A stretch of DNA of 64,000 bases from Herbaspirillum robiniae (lineage in GTDB: Bacteria; Pseudomonadota; Gammaproteobacteria; Burkholderiales; Burkholderiaceae_D): NCBI RefSeq assembly GCF_002213415.1, contig NZ_NJGU01000005.1:1-64000 (forward strand). The letters run 5' to 3'. The notes beneath the pieces are model-generated. The model was not told the origin of the DNA. It did no database searches and saw only the letters and a list, made by a program, of their open reading frames with translations. Below, in pieces: positions 29,735 through 37,641 of the stretch (position 1 is its first letter; each line of letters starts with the position of its first letter). The translations under genes were made by a program, and so were the position numbers.

Positions 29735-31036
29735 TTACTTGTCCAGGTGCCTCGGCAGCAGCATGGTCACGCAGGCGCCGAACACCATGATGGCGCCGAT
29801 GATGTACATGCCGATGTCGGTGCGCCCGGTGCTCACGTTGAGCCAGCCCACCAGGTAGGGCGAGACGAAGCCGGCGATGTTGCCGAAGGAGTTGACGAAG
29901 GCCAGCGCCGCCGCCACCGAGGCGCCGACGAACATCGAAGTCGGCAACGCCCAGAACAGGCTGATGCAGGAGTACACGCCGGCTGCCGCCAGCGACAGGC
30001 AGGCGATGGTGACCAGCGGGCCGCCGTTGATGATCATCGCCAGCGCCAGGCCGATCGCGCCGATGGTCAGCATGACCGCGAAGTACAGGCGGCGCTTGCC
30101 GCTGATGTCGGCGCCGCGGCCCGACACGTAGAGCGCGATGGCCGCCACGATGTTGGGTACCGCCGAGTACAGGCCGATATGGAAGGGATCGGCGACGCCG
30201 GCGCGCTTGATCAGCGAAGGCATCCAGAAGCCGACCGCGTACAGGCCCATGATCAGGCAGAAGTAGATCAGCACGAACACCCAGAGCTGGCGGCTGCCGA
30301 GGAACTCGCGCACGCTGCCGTGCTCGACCTTGTCGGCGTTCTCGGCGGCCAGGTCGGACTCGATCTTCTGCTTCTCGGCCGCCGACAGCCACGACACCTT
30401 GCGGAAGTCGTCGGACAGGCAGAAGAACACCACCACGCCCAGCAACACCGCCGGAATCGCCTCCACCAGGAACAGCCATTGCCAGGCGGCCAGCGGCTGC
30501 ACGTCATGGAATACGTCGAGGATGCCGCCCGACAGCGGGCCGCCCACCACGAAGGCCAGCGGCGCGCCCATCACGTAGATGGCCATCGCGCGACCGCGGC
30601 GCTGGGCCGGGAACCACAGGGTCATCAGGTACATGATGCCGGGCGCGAACCCGGCCTCGGCCACGCCCAGCAGGAAGCGCGCGACGTAGAACTGCATCGG
30701 CGTCTGCACCAGCAGCATGGCCGCCGAGATGATGCCCCAGGTGACCATGATGCGGGCGATCCAGACCCGCGCGCCGACCCGGCGCAGGATCATGTTGCTG
30801 GGCACTTCGAAGATCAGGTAGCCGATGAAGAAGATGCCCGAACCCAGGCCGTAGATGGCGTCGTCGAACCTGAGCGCGTCCAGCATCTGCAGCTTGGCGA
30901 AACCGACGTTGACGCGGTCGAGGTAGGCCACGAGGTAGCAGGCCAGTATCAGCGGCAGCAGCCGCCAGTAAGCTTTCTTGTAGACGTCGGCGCCGTCGGC
31001 ATGCGCCAACGAGCCGCTGTTGTATGCGGTGGTCAT
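29735..31036 (-). CDS. MFS transporter, anion:cation symporter family
   Basis: This 433-residue major facilitator with 12 hydrophobic spans is of the ACS type (sugar acids, tartrate, phthalate and similar organic anions). It shows ACYLVAYLDRVNVGFAKLQM at helix 1, the FFIGYLIFEVPSNMILRRVG segment and RFLLGVAEAGFAPGIMYLMT. It lies 160 bp downstream of the class II aldolase gene on the same strand, so it is likely that operon's transporter. The substrate is not determined. Confidence 0.85.
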   Translation of the reverse strand: MTTAYNSGSLAHADGADVYKKAYWRLLPLILACYLVAYLDRVNVGFAKLQMLDALRFDDAIYGLGSGIFFIGYLIFEVPSNMILRRVGARVWIARIMVTWGIISAAMLLVQTPMQFYVARFLLGVAEAGFAPGIMYLMTLWFPAQRRGRAMAIYVMGAPLAFVVGGPLSGGILDVFHDVQPLAAWQWLFLVEAIPAVLLGVVVFFCLSDDFRKVSWLSAAEKQKIESDLAAENADKVEHGSVREFLGSRQLWVFVLIYFCLIMGLYAVGFWMPSLIKRAGVADPFHIGLYSAVPNIVAAIALYVSGRGADISGKRRLYFAVMLTIGAIGLALAMIINGGPLVTIACLSLAAAGVYSCISLFWALPTSMFVGASVAAALAFVNSFGNIAGFVSPYLVGWLNVSTGRTDIGMYIIGAIMVFGACVTMLLPRHLDK

Positions 31037-31196
31037 TTGTGTTGTCTCCTGGATGGCGGTTGGCTTTGTATTTTTTATTGGGGCGAGGTAAGGAAGGTAT
31101 CCCGGCCTTCCTTCCTGCCCGGCAAGGGCGCTTCGCCGAAACGAAAGCGCCCTGCCAACGCGGTTTGTTCTGATTGTAGTGCCGAACGGCCGGCGC

Positions 31197-32039
31197 TCAG
31201 TCGAACAGGTCCGGCTGCTGGTGCGAAATCTCGGCGAACAGCGTCTGGAAGTGCAGCCAGCCGATGAACTCGTTGCCCAGGTGCTCGCGCGAGTAGGCGG
31301 CGAACTTGGGATCGATCTCGGTCGGGCGGATGTCCCGGGCGGCCTCGATCATCAGCTGCATGCGGCAGCAGTGGTCCAGCGCGATGAAGTGCCAGCAGGC
31401 GTCGTCGATGCTGTGGCGGCTGGCCACCAGCAGGCCGTGGTTCTGGTGGATGATGGCCTTGTTGGTCTCGAAGGCGCGCGCCACCGGATGGCCGGACTCC
31501 TGCGCCACCGGCACCTTGCCGGCGCCGTCGCCCAGCACCGCGTGGTCGCCGTAGAACATGCAGGCATCCTGCGTGACCGGCGGCAGCGGACGGCCGAACG
31601 CAGCCCAGGCGCCGCCGTGCACGGTGTGCGCGTGGCAAGAGGCGATGATCTCGGGGTTGTGTTCATGGATGGCCGAGTGCAGCACGTAGCCGGCCTGGTT
31701 GATGGCGTACTTGCCTTCGACCACCTTGCCATTGTGGTCCACCAGCACCAGCATCGAGGTCTTCACCATCGACCAGGGCACGGCCATGGGGTTGGTCCAG
31801 AACAGCTCCGGATGTTCCGGATCGCGCACCGTCAGGTGGCCGCCGAAACCGAACGAGAAGCCGTGTTTGGCGAACAACCGGCAGGCGGCGGTCAGGCGCT
31901 CCTTGCGGTGGCGGCGTTCTTCGGCGACCGAGGCGAACACCGGCTCCTGCGGGAAGATCAGGCCTTCCTGGGTGGGTTGATAAACGGATTTGTTTTGCGC
32001 GCCCGCTTGGGTCAGGGCTTGCTTGGCTTCCATCAGCAT
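31197..32039 (-). CDS. Class II aldolase/adducin-family protein
   Basis: This metal-dependent aldolase-like enzyme of 280 residues (fuculose-phosphate aldolase/adducin fold) probably acts on a non-phosphorylated hydroxy or oxo acid or sugar acid. Zinc-ligand histidines are seen in IIASCHAHTVHGGAWAAFGR and IIHQNHGLLVASRHS; FSFGFGGHLTVRDPEHPELF is the N-terminal signature. The ATG at 32039 follows AGGAGACAGCC; the longer frame to 32165 crosses the promoter and AraC-like site and is rejected. The MFS gene follows in the same direction. Confidence 0.83.
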   Translation of the reverse strand: MLMEAKQALTQAGAQNKSVYQPTQEGLIFPQEPVFASVAEERRHRKERLTAACRLFAKHGFSFGFGGHLTVRDPEHPELFWTNPMAVPWSMVKTSMLVLVDHNGKVVEGKYAINQAGYVLHSAIHEHNPEIIASCHAHTVHGGAWAAFGRPLPPVTQDACMFYGDHAVLGDGAGKVPVAQESGHPVARAFETNKAIIHQNHGLLVASRHSIDDACWHFIALDHCCRMQLMIEAARDIRPTEIDPKFAAYSREHLGNEFIGWLHFQTLFAEISHQQPDLFD

Positions 32040-32290
32040 GGCTGTCTCCTGGGTAATCGAGCAGTCATTATAGGAAGCGCAATTTGGCGGATTAAGCACC
32101 CAGCCGGCATAGGACTTATGCAGCGCAAAGCGGGAATCGGCGAGGCTTTGCGGCGGACCGTGCATGCTGCGGCGCAGCGATTGCTGTCGCGCAGCGGCCC
32201 GGCGGGAAATGATTTACGCCTTTCCTCGCCGGGCGGGACGCGCGGCCGGCCTGTATGCCCCTTGCCCGCCCGGCCCCGCCTTGCCCCGCC
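32040..32290. promoter_or_regulatory. Aldolase promoter with predicted AraC site
   Basis: On the minus strand TATAAT (32067-32072) is preceded by 17 bp and TTAATC (32090-32095) as -35. Upstream, TAAGTCCTA (32110-32118) with a weaker half-site GATTCC (32133-32138) gives the same 21-bp period as in the two other sites. GCATAggactTATGC around it is also a short inverted repeat. The part right of 32150 is GC-rich and holds nothing I recognise. Confidence 0.6.
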
Positions 32291-33580
32291 TTATGACAGC
32301 CGGTCCAGCACGCTGTACCAGGCCACCCCGGCGGCGATGTAGAAGCGCTGCAGTCCGTGGAAGGGAATCGGGTGAATGGTGCTGACCGGGAACGGGAAAT
32401 GCGTACCGGCCTGGCCGCACAGGCGTTGCGCCAGGCAGCGCCCTATGGTGCTGGACATGGCGATGCCGCGCCCGTTGTAGCCCAGCGCGATGGTCAGGCC
32501 CGGCGCCGGCTCGTGCACATGCGGCAGGAAGTCGCGCGTGATGGCCACGCGACCGGCCCAGCGGTATTCATACTCCACGCCCTTGAGCTGCGGGAACAGC
32601 AACTCCACCGACCGTTCGAGATGGGAAAAATCCTGTGCGCCGCCCGGGTCGGCGAAGGGCCCGCGCCCGCCCATCAGCAGCCGCCCCTGCGCATCGCGCC
32701 GGTAGTAGAGCAGCAGCCGCCGCGAGTCGGACGCCACTTCGCGGCCCGGCAAAATACTCGCCCCCAGCGCCTCCGGCAGCGGCCTGGTCGCCACGATGAA
32801 GCTGTTGGCGGCGATCACCGATTGCCGCAGCCGCGGCCAGAGGTCGTCGGTATAGCCGTTGGTGGCGATCACCACGCGCCCGGCGTCGATGTGCGCGCCG
32901 CCGGCCGTATGCAGGCGCCAGCCGCCCTCGCGGCGCTCCAGCCTGGCCACGCGCGTGCCGCCGTGGATGGCCACGCCCAGCCCTTGCGCCGCGCGCGCCA
33001 GGCCACGGCAGTATTTCAACGGATGGATGCTGCCGGCGCGATGATCCTTCCAGCCGCCCACGTAGGCCTGGGTGCCGATGTGGCGCGCCACTTCGGCGCC
33101 GTCCATCAGTTGCGCGTGAGCGCCCTCGGCCTGCCACTGGCGGGCGCGCTTCTCCAGCGCGCGCATGGTCTTGTCCGAGTGGGTGGGCTGTATCCAGCCG
33201 TTGCGCAGCGCATCGCACTCGATGCCGTGGCGCCGGATCAGCTCGAACACGGTATCGGCGGCCGAGCCGATGGCCGCGATCAGCGGATCGGCCACGGTGG
33301 TGCCGAACATCACGCGCAGCTGGTCGGGGTCGTACTTGAGGCCGGGGATGACCTGTCCGCCGTTGCGCCCGGAGGCGCCCCAGCCGGGTTCGGCGGCGTC
33401 CACCACGCATACCGACACGCCGGACTCGGCCAGATGCAGCGCGGTGGACAGCCCGGTATAGCCGGCACCGACGATGGCCACGTCGCAGCGCGTGGATTGC
33501 ATCAGCGGCGGCGCATCGACCGCGGCGCCGCCGGTGGCGGCCCACAGCGAGGGCGGCCATGCCTGCAGTTGTTTATCCAT
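32291..33580 (-). CDS. FAD-dependent amine/amino-acid oxidoreductase (PuuB/DAO-like)
   Basis: This flavoprotein of the DAO family is 429 residues long, similar in layout to gamma-glutamylputrescine oxidase PuuB, which oxidises an amine to aldehyde with H2O2. The dinucleotide fold is VAIVGAGYTGLSTALHLAES at about residue 34, followed by GWGASGRNGGQVIPGLKYDP (flavin contact) and C-terminal GYNGRGIAMSSTIGRCLAQR. It is the last gene of an operon with a polar amino-acid ABC importer, suggesting that the imported compound is its substrate. Exact substrate unknown. Confidence 0.82.
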   Translation of the reverse strand: MDKQLQAWPPSLWAATGGAAVDAPPLMQSTRCDVAIVGAGYTGLSTALHLAESGVSVCVVDAAEPGWGASGRNGGQVIPGLKYDPDQLRVMFGTTVADPLIAAIGSAADTVFELIRRHGIECDALRNGWIQPTHSDKTMRALEKRARQWQAEGAHAQLMDGAEVARHIGTQAYVGGWKDHRAGSIHPLKYCRGLARAAQGLGVAIHGGTRVARLERREGGWRLHTAGGAHIDAGRVVIATNGYTDDLWPRLRQSVIAANSFIVATRPLPEALGASILPGREVASDSRRLLLYYRRDAQGRLLMGGRGPFADPGGAQDFSHLERSVELLFPQLKGVEYEYRWAGRVAITRDFLPHVHEPAPGLTIALGYNGRGIAMSSTIGRCLAQRLCGQAGTHFPFPVSTIHPIPFHGLQRFYIAAGVAWYSVLDRLS

Positions 33581-33589
33581 GGCGGCCCC

Positions 33590-34318
33590 TCACTTGCCGA
33601 TCACGCGGCGCAGGAAATCCTGCGTGCGCGCATGCTGCGGCTCGGACAGCACCTGCCGGGCCGGCCCTTCCTCGACGATGCTGCCGCTGTGCAGGAAGCA
33701 CACGCGGTCGGCCACCTCCTTCGCAAAACCCATCTCATGCGTGACCACGATCATGGTCATGCCGTCGGCGGCCAGCGTGCGCATCACCGCCAGCACTTCG
33801 CCGACCAGCTCGGGGTCGAGCGCCGACGTGGGCTCGTCGAACAGGATCGCCTCGGGCTTCATCGCCAGCGAACGCGCGATCGCCACCCGCTGCTGCTGGC
33901 CGCCGGAAAGCTGGCTGGGATAGGCGTCGCAGCGCTGCCCCAGCCCGACCTTTTCCAGCAGCGCGACGGCCTGGGCGCGCGCCTCTTCGCGCGGCACCTT
34001 GTTGACGAACATCGGGCCCTCGGTCACGTTCTCCAGCACGGTGCGGTGCGGGAACAGGTTGAAGCGCTGGAACACCATGCCCACCCGGGTGCGCAGCTTG
34101 TGGATGTCGCCCCGCTCGCGGTCGACGCGCTGGCCGTCGATCAGGATGTCGCCGCTCTCGTAGGACTCCAGTCCGTTGATGCAGCGCAGGACGGTCGACT
34201 TGCCCGAGCCCGAGGGGCCGATCAGGCACACCACCTCGCCGTCGGCCACCGACAGCGAGACGTCCCTGAGCACTTCGTTCTGGCCGAAGCGCTTGGATAT
34301 GCGTTTGACTTCTATCAT
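33590..34318 (-). CDS. Polar amino-acid ABC transporter ATPase
   Basis: This cytoplasmic ATPase subunit of 242 residues is of the GlnQ/HisP type. Walker A is GPSGSGKST (residues 34-42), the signature [19 protein letters not shown], Walker [16 protein letters not shown] and switch His in VTHEMGFA. The ATG overlaps the end of the permease gene by 4 bp (ATGA type), and the FAD oxidase starts 9 bp downstream. Confidence 0.94.
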   Translation of the reverse strand: MIEVKRISKRFGQNEVLRDVSLSVADGEVVCLIGPSGSGKSTVLRCINGLESYESGDILIDGQRVDRERGDIHKLRTRVGMVFQRFNLFPHRTVLENVTEGPMFVNKVPREEARAQAVALLEKVGLGQRCDAYPSQLSGGQQQRVAIARSLAMKPEAILFDEPTSALDPELVGEVLAVMRTLAADGMTMIVVTHEMGFAKEVADRVCFLHSGSIVEEGPARQVLSEPQHARTQDFLRRVIGK

Positions 34319-34971
34319 TTGGCCCGGCCCTTTCCGGTGCGGATTTCAAGACGGCGGATGACGAACACCAGCGGCAGCGACAGCAGCAGGTACAGCACCG
34401 CGACCATGGTGTAGACGGTCATGTTCTGGAAGGTGGAGGACGCGATCATCTGCCCCGCGCGCGTCATCTCCAGCACGGTGATGGTGGACACCAACGAGGA
34501 GTCCTTGAGCATCATCACCAGCGTGTTGCCGTAGGGCGGCAGCGCGATGCGGAAAGCCTGCGGCAGCACCACGCGGCGCATGATCATCGGGCCGCGCATG
34601 CCGATCGACTGCGCGGCCTCGATCTGGCCCACGTCCACCGCCTCGATGCCGGCGCGGAAGTTTTCCGCCTGGTAGGCCGAGTAGGCGATGCCCAGCCCGA
34701 TCACGCCGGCCTGGAAGGCCGAGAGCTGGATGCCCATGTCCGGCAGCACGAAGTAGATGTAGAACAGCTGCACGATGATGGGCAGGCCGCGGATGATGTT
34801 GACGATGGTGGCGCCGGCCAGCGCTACCGGCTTCAAGCGCGACACCTTCATCAGCGCCAGCACCAGGCCGATGACGGAACTGAGCAGGAAGGAGTAAATC
34901 GTGACTTCGACGGTGACCAGCGCTCCCTTGAGGAGGATGGGCAGGAAGTCCAGCACGGTCTGTGAAAACAT
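34315..34971 (-). CDS. Polar amino-acid ABC transporter permease
   Basis: This inner-membrane permease of 218 residues belongs to the His/Glu/Gln/Arg class with five membrane spans. The EAA loop is seen as [20 protein letters not shown], and [20 protein letters not shown] is the typical helix-3 motif. The ATG at 34971 (MFSQTVLDF) is chosen, as the longer frame to 35019 adds unrelated residues. Only one permease is present, so it probably works as a homodimer. Confidence 0.92.
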   Translation of the reverse strand: MFSQTVLDFLPILLKGALVTVEVTIYSFLLSSVIGLVLALMKVSRLKPVALAGATIVNIIRGLPIIVQLFYIYFVLPDMGIQLSAFQAGVIGLGIAYSAYQAENFRAGIEAVDVGQIEAAQSIGMRGPMIMRRVVLPQAFRIALPPYGNTLVMMLKDSSLVSTITVLEMTRAGQMIASSTFQNMTVYTMVAVLYLLLSLPLVFVIRRLEIRTGKGRAK

Positions 34972-35125
34972 GGCGGTGCGCTCGAACGGGTGGGTGACTG
35001 GGAAGGGCGAAGGATGCAAGCGTCCCGCCGCGCGCGCTTGCGCGCCGCAGGAATGGCATCGGTCATGGACGGAAAATCAGGCGGCACGGGCCGCGCCGGC
35101 GCTGGCCGGCGGTGCCCGCGTCAGC

Positions 35126-35896
35126 TCAGTTGAGCTTCCACTGCTCGACGATACGCGCCAGCGTGCCGTCGGCCTTGAGTTCGGCGATGGCCTTGTTGAG
35201 GCGCTCCATCAACTTGGCGTCGCCCTTGCGCACCACCAGGCAGACGTCGCCCATGAGCGTGGATTGGTATTCCTTGACCAGGCGCACCTGTGGATTGGCG
35301 CCCTGCGAGAGCTGGTAGGCGACGATGGGACGGTCGCCGAAGCCGGCCTTGATGCGGCCCAGGCCGACGTCGCGCATCATGTCGGACACCGAGTCGTAGG
35401 TCTTCACTTCCTTGAAGCCGCCCTTCTTGTTGAGCGCGTCGACGAACACCGTGCCGACCTGGGCGCCGACGATCTCGCCCTTCAGGTCGTCCAGGGTCTT
35501 GTAGCTCTTCTGGTCCTGGGCGTTGACGAACAGGCCCTCGCCATAGGAATACACCGGGTCGCTGAAGTCGACGATCTGGGCGCGCGCCTCGGTCTTCAAC
35601 ATGGCGGCGGCGATGATGTCGATCTTGCTGCCGGTCAGCGACGGGATCAGCGCGGCGAACGGCGTCTGCTGGATATTGACCGAGAAGCCGGCCTTGCTGC
35701 CCACGGCGGTGACGGTGTCGACCATCATGCCCTGCAGCTTGTTGGTCTTGATATCGAGGAAGGTGAACGGCACGCCGGTGGAAGTGGCGCCGACGGTGTA
35801 GCTGCTCTGGGCCGAAGCCGGCGCGCTGAAGGCGGCGGCGCAGGCCAGCGCGCCCAGCAGGTGCCTGAACAGGCCGAAGCGATGGAACGGTTTCAT
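35126..35896 (-). CDS. Periplasmic amino-acid-binding protein of the ABC importer
   Basis: This is a solute-binding protein of family 3 with 256 residues. Signal peptide: RHLLGALACAAAFSAPASAQ (cleavage after ASA). The mature part has VPFTFLDIKTNKLQGMMVD, IDIIAAAMLKTEARAQIVDF and YGEGLFVNAQDQKSYKTLDD, which form the two-lobed fold. It is first gene of the operon; a 154-bp gap before the permease gene could hold a processing signal. The ligand is likely a polar or cationic amino acid or amine. Confidence 0.9.
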   Translation of the reverse strand: MKPFHRFGLFRHLLGALACAAAFSAPASAQSSYTVGATSTGVPFTFLDIKTNKLQGMMVDTVTAVGSKAGFSVNIQQTPFAALIPSLTGSKIDIIAAAMLKTEARAQIVDFSDPVYSYGEGLFVNAQDQKSYKTLDDLKGEIVGAQVGTVFVDALNKKGGFKEVKTYDSVSDMMRDVGLGRIKAGFGDRPIVAYQLSQGANPQVRLVKEYQSTLMGDVCLVVRKGDAKLMERLNKAIAELKADGTLARIVEQWKLN

Positions 35897-36271
35897 ACAA
35901 CTCCCCTTTTTTGCGTGAGATCCCGGCGGATCGGTACGGTTGGAAGTCCCTGCGCCAGGCGGCGCGATGCGCGCCGTGGTGAGGGGATGCGGACTGCTGG
36001 AGCCGGTCAGGACGACCGGCCGGTGCTGCGACGAACTGGACGCTCCCCCGACCGGCGTGCCCGGTATGGCCGGGGCCGGGAGTATTGCTGGAACTGAAGC
36101 TGCAACAACTGGGAACAGCAGACTACGGATGCATGAATATCAATATTTCGCTTACGAATAAGTATATTTGAATTGATCGTATCGTCAATAGATATTTATG
36201 TATCGATATTCGATACGAAAATCAGAATTTTGCTACAATCAGCGCATTCGACAAACGAGGAGGCAAGGCCC
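35897..36271. promoter_or_regulatory. Divergent ABC-operon / iclR promoter region
   Basis: This 375-bp gap has a strikingly AT-rich right half. Minus strand: TTGACG (36183-36188), 16 bp, TATACT (36161-36166) serves the ABC operon. Plus strand: TACAAT (36234-36239) is the likely iclR -10. The perfect palindrome GTATCGA-TAT-TCGATAC (36200-36216) lies between them and overlaps the iclR -35 position. The left part (35900-36110) is GC-rich with nothing recognised. Confidence 0.65.
36200..36216. promoter_or_regulatory. Predicted IclR operator palindrome
   Basis: GTATCGATATTCGATAC has two perfect 7-bp arms about a TAT centre and sits 12 bp upstream of the ABC-operon -35 and over the iclR -35 region, the expected place for autoregulation and divergent control. 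Confidence 0.65.
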
Positions 36272-37066
36272 ATGAACCAGCCCGGCGAAACCAACGCGGC
36301 CGATCCGCTGTTCAACCAGTCGCTGGAAAAAGGCCTGGCCGTGCTGCGCGCCTTCAACGCCCAGCGCCGCACCATGACCCTGGGCGATGTGGCCGAGGCC
36401 ACCGCGATGTCCAAGAGCTCGGCGCAGCGCATGGTCTACACGCTGGAGGCGCTGGGCTATGTCTGCAAGCATCCGAAGACGCGGCGCTACCAGCTCACGC
36501 CCAAGGTGATGGAAGTCGGCTACAGCTACCTGTCGGCCGACATCCTGGTGGACGTGGCCAACCCCTTCCTCTCGGAGCTGGCCAACATCACCGGCGAGAC
36601 CGTCAACCTGACCGAGCCCTACGACCGCGAGATGGTCTACGTGGCGCGTTTCGTGGCCAGCAAGTTCATTCCCATCCACATGCCCATCGGCAGCCGCATC
36701 CCGATGTACTGCACGGCGTCCGGGCGGGCCTACCTGTCGGCGCTGGAGCGCGGCCGGGCGCAGGAGATCCTCGCCGCCAGCGAGCGCACCGTGCGCACGC
36801 CGCACACGCGCACCGGCATCGACGAGATCATGCAGGTGCTGGAGGCGGCGCGCGAACGCGGCTTCGCCAGCAACAAGGAGGAACTGTTCCTGGGCGACAT
36901 GACGGTGGCCTCGCCCATCTTCAACAGCGAGCGCACGCCGGTGGCCTCGGTGCACGTGGTGGCGCCGACCAGCCGCTGGACGCTGGAAGAGGCGGAGAAG
37001 AAACTGGGACCGCTGGTGCTGGAGTGCGCGCGCTCGATCTCGAACTCGGTGCGGGCGCTGGTGTAG
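36272..37066 (+). CDS. IclR-family transcriptional regulator
   Basis: This 264-residue regulator has a winged helix (SLEKGLAVLRAFNAQRRTMT, TAMSKSSAQRMVYTLEALGY) and the IclR effector domain (GSRIPMYCTASGRAYLSALE; ERGFASNKEELFLGDMTVAS). ATG at 36272 has GAGGAGG just upstream. It is divergent from the ABC importer and oxidase operon, which it probably regulates in response to the imported compound or its product. Confidence 0.92.
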   Translation: MNQPGETNAADPLFNQSLEKGLAVLRAFNAQRRTMTLGDVAEATAMSKSSAQRMVYTLEALGYVCKHPKTRRYQLTPKVMEVGYSYLSADILVDVANPFLSELANITGETVNLTEPYDREMVYVARFVASKFIPIHMPIGSRIPMYCTASGRAYLSALERGRAQEILAASERTVRTPHTRTGIDEIMQVLEAARERGFASNKEELFLGDMTVASPIFNSERTPVASVHVVAPTSRWTLEEAEKKLGPLVLECARSISNSVRALV

Positions 37067-37099
37067 GCGACATAAGCGGCATAGGCGGCATAAGCGGCA
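37064..37099 (+). repeat. Four 9-bp tandem repeats at the iclR stop
   Basis: Units TAGGCGACA, TAAGCGGCA, TAGGCGGCA and TAAGCGGCA run head to tail; the first three bases of the first unit are the TAG stop of iclR, and in-frame stops recur in every unit. Confidence 0.85.
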
Positions 37100-37242
37100 A
37101 CACAAGTGCCGACATCAGCGCCCGCATGCGCAGCGACGAAAAGCCGCCCGGGGTATCCGGACGGATAGTGACGCGGCGGCGCGCGATCTGCCACAATCGG
37201 GGCTGATTCATCCATCCCACGCACAGACCACGGAGAACCGAC

Positions 37243-37641
37243 ATGGCCCACGTCACCCTGCACAACGCCGCCGGCTACGCCCAGGACATCAAGGCGCGCA
37301 TCCACCAGCTGAAGTCCGACGAACCCGAGAGCAACGGCGGCCAGGACACCGGCCCCGCGCCCTACGAACTGCTGCTGGCCGCGCTGGCCTCATGCACCTC
37401 GCTGACGCTGCGCATGTACGCCGACCGCAAGGGATGGGAGTTGGGGAGCATTGCGGTGGATGCGCATTTCGGCCGCGACGACAGCGGGCTGGAAACCATC
37501 ACCCGCAAGATCAGCTTCGGCAATGCGCTGAGCCAGGAGCAACTGACCCGCCTGGCGGAAATCTGCGAAAAGACCCCGGTCACCAAGACCATCCGCCAGG
37601 GTACCGCCATCCAGACCTCGATTCAGACGTCGATCGCGTAA
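37243..37641 (+). CDS. OsmC-family protein
   Basis: This is an OsmC/Ohr superfamily protein of 132 residues; members reduce organic hydroperoxides through a two-cysteine site. The first Cys is in LLAALASCTSLTLRMYADRK (near residue 51) and the second in LAEICEKTPVTKTIRQG (near 109), both conserved. It is closer to the YhfA-like OsmC branch than to Ohr. ATG at 37243 follows GGAGAACCGAC. Its last 19 bp overlap the end of the convergent DedA-rhodanese gene. Confidence 0.88.
   Translation: MAHVTLHNAAGYAQDIKARIHQLKSDEPESNGGQDTGPAPYELLLAALASCTSLTLRMYADRKGWELGSIAVDAHFGRDDSGLETITRKISFGNALSQEQLTRLAEICEKTPVTKTIRQGTAIQTSIQTSIA

Noticed and set aside
32040..32165. 42-codon extension of the class II aldolase
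   Set aside because: It covers the TATAAT, -35 and AraC-like site; the ATG at 32039 has a clear AGGAGA.
32357..34414. 685-residue plus-strand open frame
   Set aside because: It runs antisense across the FAD oxidase and ABC ATPase genes, both of which have clear motifs.
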